From the NCBI GenBank assembly GCA_001179505.1, contig CDMY01000464.1, forward strand, positions 1 through 64,000: 64,000 nt of DNA. The letters run 5' to 3'. Under the pieces are notes generated by a model that did not search any database, was not told where the DNA came from, and saw only the letters and a program-made list of their open reading frames with translations. Of this stretch, positions 57,961 through 64,000 are shown piece by piece. The first letter of the stretch is position 1. Each line of letters opens with the position of its first letter. The DNA comes from Vitrella brassicaformis (Eukaryota > Sar > Vitrellaceae). Both the position numbers and the translations under genes were made by a program.

Positions 57961-59026
57961 TCACAGCCTGCTGTGTATCTCGACAATGCCGGGCTCCTCC
58001 CTCTGACTCGACGGCTCCACACCCGTCCCCCCCGGCCCCTTCCACGGCAGCCTCAGCAAGAAGGCCATCTGGTTGATGCGGTCCGCGCCAAAGAACATCT
58101 CCTCGTCGGCCTCGCCCACCGCACCCTCTCTCGCCATCCAGTCGCGCACGTCAGGAGGGAAGTGGGCGCGCTTGACGAAAAAGGTGGGGCAGCCGAAGGC
58201 GCCGCGCCGCACCGCCTCGTCCGTGGCCTTCCTGAGGGCCTTTTTGACGTCCGGGTCGTCGATGGCGTTGCAGTGCGCCTCTGCCTCTGCGGGCGAGAAG
58301 TGCGCCTTGTGGATGAGGGCCCTCTGGAGGGTGTGGACCTCGCTGATGTCGTCGTTGTCGACCCAGTAGGTGCGGAAGAGGGCGTCGGTGGCGTCCTCGA
58401 GCTGGGTGGGGGTGCAGCTCATCGAGATGGACGTCAGCAGACGCATCACCTATACCATCCACACATCCATTCATTGTCGCAGCCAAGATGGATGGAATGC
58501 GGCCTGGTGTTTGATGAGGCAGGCTGGGCTGTGATTGGTCGTGGTCGTACCTTGAGAGTGTTGGCTGGGAAGTTGAGCGGCACCTTTGCGGGCACCCTCA
58601 TGTACTCGGCTGTGCGCTTGGTGTCCTGAAGAGCACACACATGGCCACACACACACACACACACTCATGGACCACCATCCAGTCCAGCGCCACGCCAGCG
58701 TACTTACTACCTTCATAACGTATACTCTCCTAGCGGGCAGCGCGGCCGGCATCTGGTTGCCCGTGGCCTTGAATATGCCCCCGATGAGGCATGGCCGCAG
58801 CTTCACTTGCACCTTGCCTCGCCAGAGCGCCGGAGAGCTCGTGTACCGGTGCAGCACGGAGCAGGCGAAGTACGAGTACATGCTGCCGATGTCTGGCAGT
58901 CACAACGGGAAGCGGGAACGAGAGCAGGGTGCCTCTCCGTGAGTAGAGTGTGTGTGCCGTCAGATGCATACCGTAGAAAACCTCCACAAGCACGGGAGCT
59001 GTAGATGAAGAGGTCAATGACGCCAT
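57961..59026 (-). CDS. Kappa-class glutathione S-transferase / DsbA-family 2-hydroxychromene-2-carboxylate isomerase
   Basis: The ATG is at 59026-59024 (MASLTSSSTAPVLVEVFY) and the stop TGA at 57963-57961. The first junction gives VEVFYDIGSMYSYFACSVLHRY, where FYDxxSxYSY is the kappa-GST active-site strand with the glutathione-binding Ser. Next come VQVKLRPCLIGGIFKATGNQMP, and then VPAKVPLNFPANTLKVMRLL, which matches the family helical insertion. The DPDVKKALRKATDEAVRRGAFGCPTFFV block at about 58255-58165 ends with the cis-Pro motif GxPTFF. MFFGADRINQMAFLL follows. Kappa GSTs are mitochondrial or peroxisomal; a targeting signal is not obvious here. Four exons. It is divergent from the cysteine-module gene, with only 98 bp between start codons. 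Confidence 0.87.
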
Positions 59027-59124
59027 CCTCCTAACTGGAAGATCTGAACAAACTGGGAGGGGGGGAAGATTGCCTTTTTTTTGCGCCGGCCGTCAGAAAT
59101 AAAAGTACGTCTGGCAGGAGGACA
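59027..59124. promoter_or_regulatory. Very short divergent promoter (98 bp)
   Basis: The start codons of the kappa GST (minus) and the secreted cysteine-module gene (plus) are 98 bp apart. The segment includes a GGGGGGGAAG run and a T8 tract (TGCCTTTTTTTTGCG). It must serve both genes, unless leader exons are spliced in from elsewhere. Confidence 0.5.
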
Positions 59125-60326
59125 ATGCCTTTCTGCCTGTTGCTGCTTCTCCTTCTCGCCACGGCGCCCCCTGCGTTCGCCCTGTCGTCGCGGCAGATAT
59201 GCCTCCTGGTGGGCGGCCGGCTGGGCTCGAGATCAGACATTGTGTGCTGTCCCAAGAGCTGCCCCGTTGCCGATGAGGGTGAGTGCTGCCTGGAGCAGGA
59301 CGCCGGGGCCAAATTCTGCTCGCTGGCGGGCGAGGCGCCCTGTATTGCTGGTGCGTACGTGAGCGAGACGACGGACGAAGCACAGCACTCCGGTTCTCGA
59401 TGTTCTCGCTCTCTCTTTCCTACTGTGTGTGGAGCAGTCCATCCGGACCCAGAGAGTGAAGAGAAGATGGAGCAGGTGACAGCCAAGGAACAAAAGGAGC
59501 CCGCCGACAAGAAGCCTGCGAAGAAGCCCCTGCAGAAGAAGCAACAACTCAAGAAGAAACCCCCTCCTCCAAAAGGACCGCAGAAGAAGCAGGGGCCTTC
59601 CAAGCCTGACGGCCCTCCGAAGGAGAGAGACAGATATACTCCACCTGGAGAGGAGAAGAAGAGGCAGCCCCGCTCTGCCGAGAAGCGGCACGAGAAAGAG
59701 TTGAACAAACCAGCTGCGAAGCCGAGTGTCAAAGACAGGCAGTGCCTTGAGGCGGGTGGCATTCTTGACCAGGAGAGGGGTGTGGCGTGCTGCCCGGCGG
59801 TGTGCGGCCGGTGTGGTGGGGCGGGGTGTGGCAAGAGAGAGGGCGGACTGGACTGCTGTGTGGGCTATGTGGAGGAGGTCTACCAAAGCTGCAGCCACAA
59901 GAAGACCGCTCCCTGCACATGTATGTGAGCACCCCACCCAGATCACATTCATCACATGTGCAGTGCTGTGCATGGCATGGTCTCTCTCTTTCTGCCGTGC
60001 CGCTGTCAGTCATGTCAGTCGGTGAACACAAGACCTACGGCAAACACGTCAAGCCAGCACAGACAGCCCAGGTGTCGCTTGTCGATGACAAGGCCAAGGC
60101 CGCGGGAGAGGAGCAGTGCAAGAGGGTGGGAGGCGTCATGAGCCAACACGACGACGAGCAGAGGGCCCTCGCCTGCTGCCCGGCTTCATGTGGGGTGTGT
60201 GGCGGGGAGGGGTGCGGCGAGAGGGAGGGCGGGATGGACTGCTGTGCGGGGTATGTGAGTGATGTGTACGATTCCTGCACTGAGACAGGCAAGGCCCCGT
60301 GCAGTGCAAGACAGACGGGCGGCTGA
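59125..60326 (+). CDS. Small secreted protein made of three CC-P-CGG cysteine modules
   Basis: ATG 59125 starts a clear signal peptide (MPFCLLLLLLLATAPPAFA, cleavage likely after ALS). Module 1 (about 59197-59343) reads ICLLVGGRLGS...VCCPKSC...ECC...GEAPC. After an intron (about 59351-59436) comes a Lys/Pro/Gln-rich linker. Module 2 (59740-59925) has QCLEAGGILDQ, ACCPAVCGRCGGAGCGKREGG, DCC and APC. After a second intron (about 59926-60007), module 3 (60115-60300) has QCKRVGGVM, ACCPASCGVCGGEGCGEREGG, DCC and APC. The stop TGA is at 60324-60326. The same module occurs three times in the PAN/malectin protein at 3.35-7.98 kb. The regular cysteines suggest three or four disulphides per module. 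Probably extracellular or wall-associated. I know no named family. Confidence 0.8.
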
Positions 60327-60811
60327 CAGGTAGATAGATAGAGCGGGAGGGAATGCATTGCAGGCCAGGCCCTGGATGTGTGTATGTATTTGTGTGTTTG
60401 TTCGCATTTGTTCGAATATATGTGCGTGGTGGTTAGTCGAGTCGGCTCAGTGAGTGTCTGTATGTATACCTGCTTATTTGTGCAGACAGACATTTGTAGA
60501 AGAGAAGACAGCCAGCCGATCGAGCGGGACGAAAAGTGCCCGCTGACGAGGTTAGTGGCAGGCAGGTTGACGGTGCGTACGTGCGTGTCCGTGAATTCAA
60601 TTAAGCAAACATGCACACACTCACGTACTGTACACGTGTCCACGCCTCGCCTCAACACATGAAGATCCGTCAGTCAGGCCGCATGACTTGAGTCTAAGAT
60701 GTGTCGGTCGGCAGCCATCCACCACCTGAAAGTACACCGGCACGCGCAAATCGACACATGCGCAGCGGCCCCGCTGCACGTGGTCGACACGACCCACCGA
60801 TATGCGATTTG
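60327..60811. other. Convergent intergenic region
   Basis: This 485-bp stretch lies between the cysteine-module gene and the unrecognised minus-strand gene. It contains TATG/TGTG-rich sequence and no supportable gene. Confidence 0.5.
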
Positions 60812-62539
60812 TTACTTAGTCCTCTGTCGCCTCTCCCTGACTCTCAGGCTGTTGCTGGTGCTGCTGGTGGTGGTGGTGTCCGTCCTCCAAACCTGGTCGA
60901 CAAGAGGGGAGAGTCGACGGCCAGTGGTTGAGGTGGCCTGCATACCTGTATCGTCATCGTCATTGCTGCTGTTGTCCTCATCCTCGCCGGCATTGCCAGC
61001 ACCTTGGTGACACCCATATACACAGACCCACAACAGACATACCGAGATGTGTCAGTCGGGCACCGTTCTCAATGCGTCTCCTCTCTCGTCACCATCATTG
61101 TCCGAATCCTCTCCGTCGAAGACGATGTCTGCGATGGGACTCAGGAACCTACGGGCCATCGCGGCCGTCCGCCGGAAGCGGGCGACAAACGGGGCATCAG
61201 ACACACCCACTGCTGGCGGCTCACTCGTGTACACGTCAAGAAACACTGGCACGTGCACGAGCACACAGAAAAGGAAAAGCACATGCGTCTGCATTCTGAT
61301 CATCTTCGGTGTTGGCAAGTACCTGAGTCATCATTATCGTCAGACACCACCACATCGATCCAGGCGACGAAAGGATCGGTGAAGGATGTGAGCAGGAACT
61401 TCCGCCCGCTTAAGTCACCTTCTTCACCCCCCTGACTCCAACCGATGACCGTGGTGCACCCCTCCACCGGCAGGCGGGGCGACTGCGTCATGATGCCCAC
61501 CAACCAACCACCGCGGGAACGCCTGAGAAGGAAGGAATCAGGGTGACACATGCATGACTTATGTGTCTCTATCTAGTCACTGACTCACAGGAACTCGCCG
61601 ACATAGGTCGCTTTAGCCATCGTCTCTCTTGGGCATAAGATACCTCCCATGAGGAGGTCTGAGAAGGACGACTCGGTCACGAGCGATTCGTCCTCGACGA
61701 CCCACGTGATACTGTCATCGTAGAAGATGTGGTGCCGCACAGGAGGGTCCTGCGGGTCGCTGTGTGGGTGGAGGGGGTGGGTGGGGGGAAGGGGGGTGGA
61801 GTCGAGGCGGTACTCGGGCGCGTCATGGAAGACTCGCAGGTCGCCATTGCTGTGGTCGAACAGCTCGAACCTCCCCCCCTGACTACCGAGGTCGACGTTT
61901 TGGCCGACCATCTTCCACTGGGCGACAACACGAGGCTCACGCAAATAGGCCTGCCACAACACACAACACGAGCAGAACAGACGAGTGCATCCACCCCTCT
62001 TCCCGATCCCTCACTTCTCGCCTGTCGTGCGCACCTGTTTGCTACGATGTTTCTCCAGGTCTTGCTGCGTGACGATGACGGGCAGCTCACAGAAGCCCCG
62101 CTGATGAGCCAGTCGCAGTGCATCGGCCGCCTCGTCCCAGCTCTGATGCTCCACCAGCCAACACGACTGCACACACACACACACTCCATGCAATGCAGAC
62201 TCATCCATCCATCCATACATCCATCCATCCCACGTGTGCAAGGCAGCCATACCTGCAGCAGTAGCTGATCCTCTAGGTGCTCGTCATCGAACGTCAGCAC
62301 GGCGTCCAGCGGCGTCCCGTCAGCCAGGTGCTTTTCGTGCAGGCAGCGGCCGAGGCGACTGCGGAGCGCGTCGGCGTCGAAATCGACGCCGGAGAGGAAG
62401 CGGGCGCTGCATCGGAGGCAGCCAGGTCCTTGAGTGTGTGCAACCCATCCCGCTCGTCCCGATGGATGAAGTCAGGGCACTGGCCACGAATTGCTGGCCA
62501 GTCCTCGTCGTTGCTCCTCCTGCTCACGTTAGCGCCCAT
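60812..62539 (-). CDS. Unrecognised protein, about seven exons
   Basis: The ATG is at 62539-62537 (MGANVSRRSNDEDWPA) and the last in-frame stop TAA at 60814-60812. Segments in order: DFIHRDERDG, then, probably across a very short intron, ARFLSGVDFDADALRSRLGRCL and LTFDDEHLEDQLLLQ (62400-62255). Next come CWLVEHQSWDEAADALRLAHQ and LPVIVTQQDLEKHR (62165-62040), then WKMVGQNVDLGSQGGRFELF, RVFHDAPEYRLD and HHIFYDDSITWVVEDESLV (61950-61590). GGWLVGIMTQSPRLPVEGC and FVAWIDVVVSDDNDD (61525-61330) follow. The end is acidic (EDEDNSSNDDDD) and then basic. The MG start followed by Arg could be an N-myristoylation context. Domain identity is unknown. Confidence 0.55.
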
Positions 62540-63150
62540 CGTGCCTTGAGATGTTGGATCCGACGAGCATAAAGCCAAGGGTTTGCAACCCTAACCCGGC
62601 ATACCCAAACCCTTCTTCCTGCCCGTCCTCGAGTCGAGGCGCGGCAGGGATCCGCCGACGACGCGCCCCCGAACGGAGTCGTCTTTCGAGCGGAGTCGAG
62701 GGGTTCCCATCCTGCAACTGACCCGTATCTAGCGGATGGAGCTTCCGGCGCCGAGGGGGGACGACTCTGCGGCGTGGGGGAGGCCCGGGGTGGCGCATCT
62801 CAGGAGCGACTCGGCCAGATCTACGACTTAGTCCAGCAAACGACTCGTATTCAGCGGACGGCCGTGGGTTTCGGTCTGGAGGCCTCGTGAGTGTGTTCCT
62901 TGGGTTCCTCTGTGCATGTGGAGCGTGCGTGGGTGATTTCTGTTGCGTGTCGTCGTTTGACTGTGCGTGAAAGACATGGGACTTGGCCATCAGGCCGCTT
63001 AGGACATTCTGTGAAACCGCTCCCCCCCAAACCCTGACGAAAACCCGAACAGCGAACCACGCCGATGAAAAAACCGCTGAATCGGTGCCACCGTGACAAC
63101 AGTACAAGCGGCCTCTCATCGATCTCATCTGTCCATCCATCCCATTGGCC
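62540..63150. other. Divergent intergenic region
   Basis: This 611-bp stretch separates opposite start codons. It has GACTCGT/GAGTCG-type repeats (about 62625-62860: CGAGTCGAGG, GGAGTCGTC, GGAGTCGAGG, CGACTCTG, CGACTCGG, CGACTCGT) and a single imperfect CCCTAACCC at 62590. No gene is evident. Confidence 0.5.
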
Positions 63151-64000
63151 ATGGTAGACCGTCTTACATGTGTGGGCAAGACCGTCGCCGCGCCCAACCT
63201 CACTCAGTCACGCAAGTGCTCCGTGCCCTCATCCTTCCCTCCCCGACCAACCTCCACCCAGGCCTGGGATGAAGCCGAAGCACTGGCCGAGATCCCACAT
63301 GACGCCCACGAGGAGCTGCTGATCCGGGGCAGACCAGCGGGGCTCCGTCCTTCCACCGCCCCGTTGCATCCACCCGGCACTCGGGACACTGGCAGCGGTG
63401 GTGGTGGTGGTGGTGGCAGTAGGTCGCGTCGGTTCAGTCAAGCCGACAGGTTTCTGCAGCGGCTGTGTGAGCAGAGCCAACAGGAGCTCAACAGCGGCAT
63501 CTATGCAGAGGGCGGCTACCATCGGAGCTCTACCCATCCTGATGCCGCTGCAAGAGGACCACCACCAGCAGCAGCAGCATCGGCATCGGCGCAGAGCCAG
63601 GCGGGGGCGGCTTCACCGTTCTCGCGTCCCGCGCGGCCGAATCGTCCACCGATTTCACCCACATGGCCTACCCTGCAGTCGAGTCCGTCTTACCATGCGG
63701 CACATGCGGTGAGCAGGGCGGCGAGGGAGAGGGGCACGCTGCCGTATCAGCGGCCCGATGGTGTGGCGCCCCTTCTGCCCCCTTCCTGGCGGCAGCACCC
63801 CTTTGCCGGCCTCTCGTCCTCAACCAGCAGCCATGCGACGACCGTCAGGAGCCTTGCAAGAGAACACGAAGGCCAAGACGGTGACAAATCTCCGCCGAAG
63901 CAGCAGCAGCAGCAGCAGCAGGAGAACGGCGAAGAAACGGATATGTTGACAATTCACGTGGCGGACGACCGGCGGGGCGTGCAGAAGGAGTATCGGTGCT
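63151..64000 (+). CDS. N-terminal part of a protein running off the window; possible KIAA1841/SANBR-type BTB protein
   Basis: ATG 63151 opens a frame of 283 codons with no stop up to the window end. It starts MVDRLTCVGKTVAAPN, then EALAEIPHDAHEELLIRGRP, a hexaglycine run, RFSQADRFLQRLCEQSQQEL, a long Pro/Ser/Ala-rich region, and a polyQ run near 63897-63920. The last visible residues, DMLTIHVADDRRGVQKEYRC, resemble the opening strand of the divergent BTB/POZ (DUF3342) domain of KIAA1841/SANBR, which begins with an IHV-D pattern. That identification rests on about 20 residues and is tentative. The open frame itself is strong evidence for a gene. Confidence 0.55.
   Translation, partial: MVDRLTCVGKTVAAPNLTQSRKCSVPSSFPPRPTSTQAWDEAEALAEIPHDAHEELLIRGRPAGLRPSTAPLHPPGTRDTGSGGGGGGGSRSRRFSQADRFLQRLCEQSQQELNSGIYAEGGYHRSSTHPDAAARGPPPAAAASASAQSQAGAASPFSRPARPNRPPISPTWPTLQSSPSYHAAHAVSRAARERGTLPYQRPDGVAPLLPPSWRQHPFAGLSSSTSSHATTVRSLAREHEGQDGDKSPPKQQQQQQQENGEETDMLTIHVADDRRGVQKEYRC

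Noticed and set aside
62587-62596. CCCTAACCC as a second telomere scar
   Set aside because: It is a single imperfect unit, expected by chance in GC-rich DNA.
1-64000. CRISPR arrays, bacterial operons or prophage
   Set aside because: The direct repeats seen are microsatellites or segmental duplications. Genes have spliceosomal introns throughout, so the DNA is nuclear eukaryotic.

Overview
The window is nuclear DNA from an intron-rich, gene-dense, GC-rich eukaryote. The best fit is a photosynthetic alveolate of the chromerid type (Vitrella-like); this is inferred from content, not from a search. The pointers are an alveolin (IMC-type) protein with E-V-P-x repeats, a microneme-like PAN/Apple-domain secreted protein, a centrin/GCP2/CenH3 set, three tandem plant-type telomere units (AAACCCT) in a promoter, and short GT-AG introns of about 40-130 bp full of CA/TG and CATC microsatellites. 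No bacterial operons, CRISPR arrays or complete transposons were seen.

Layout. 1-2.3 kb: 3' part of a RetSat/carotenoid-isomerase-like oxidoreductase (+). 2.7-2.96 kb: two tandem 123-bp units. 3.35-7.98 kb: large secreted mosaic with cysteine modules, a malectin-like domain and five PAN domains (+). 9.67-11.86 kb: alveolin (-). 11.97-13.73 kb: archaeal-type SAM methyltransferase (+). 13.99-14.90 kb: centrin (-). 15.09-18.49 kb: MATCAP-like tubulin tyrosine carboxypeptidase (+). 18.78-25.26 kb: gamma-tubulin complex protein 2 (-). 25.59-28.29 kb: unrecognised Zn-ribbon/IPT-like protein (+). 28.94-31.96 kb: dynamin-like GTPase (+). 32.4-36.4 kb: METTL13/eEF1AKNMT-like double methyltransferase (-). 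36.6-40.3 kb: NDH-2-like oxidoreductase fused to selenophosphate synthetase (+). 40.6-48.4 kb: a disturbed block holding a 1.65-kb segmental duplication, a decayed histone deacetylase piece and hypothetical genes (-). 48.7-50.3 kb: GST-like protein with a GC-AG intron (+). 51.3-53.6 kb: TFIIIC subunit 5-like (-). 54.1-55.1 kb: centromeric histone H3 (-). 55.5-56.8 kb: cytochrome c oxidase subunit 5b (+). 58.0-59.0 kb: kappa-class GST (-). 59.1-60.3 kb: small secreted protein built from the same cysteine module as the 3.35-kb gene (+). 60.8-62.5 kb: unrecognised (-). 63.15 kb to the right edge: an open gene whose last visible residues resemble the start of a KIAA1841/SANBR-type BTB domain (+).

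How the genes fit together. Centrin, the tubulin detyrosinase, GCP2, the alveolin and CenH3 all serve the microtubule-organising centre, cortex or mitotic apparatus; the first four lie side by side within 16 kb. Many neighbours are head-to-head pairs separated by only 98-430 bp (alveolin/methyltransferase, centrin/MATCAP, GCP2/Zn-IPT, METTL13/SelD fusion, CenH3/COX5B, GSTK/cysteine module), which suggests bidirectional promoters.

Limits. All exon joins were read by eye from splice signals and reading frame. Gene ends are firm where a start or stop codon is named, but internal junctions are only approximate unless coordinates are given.
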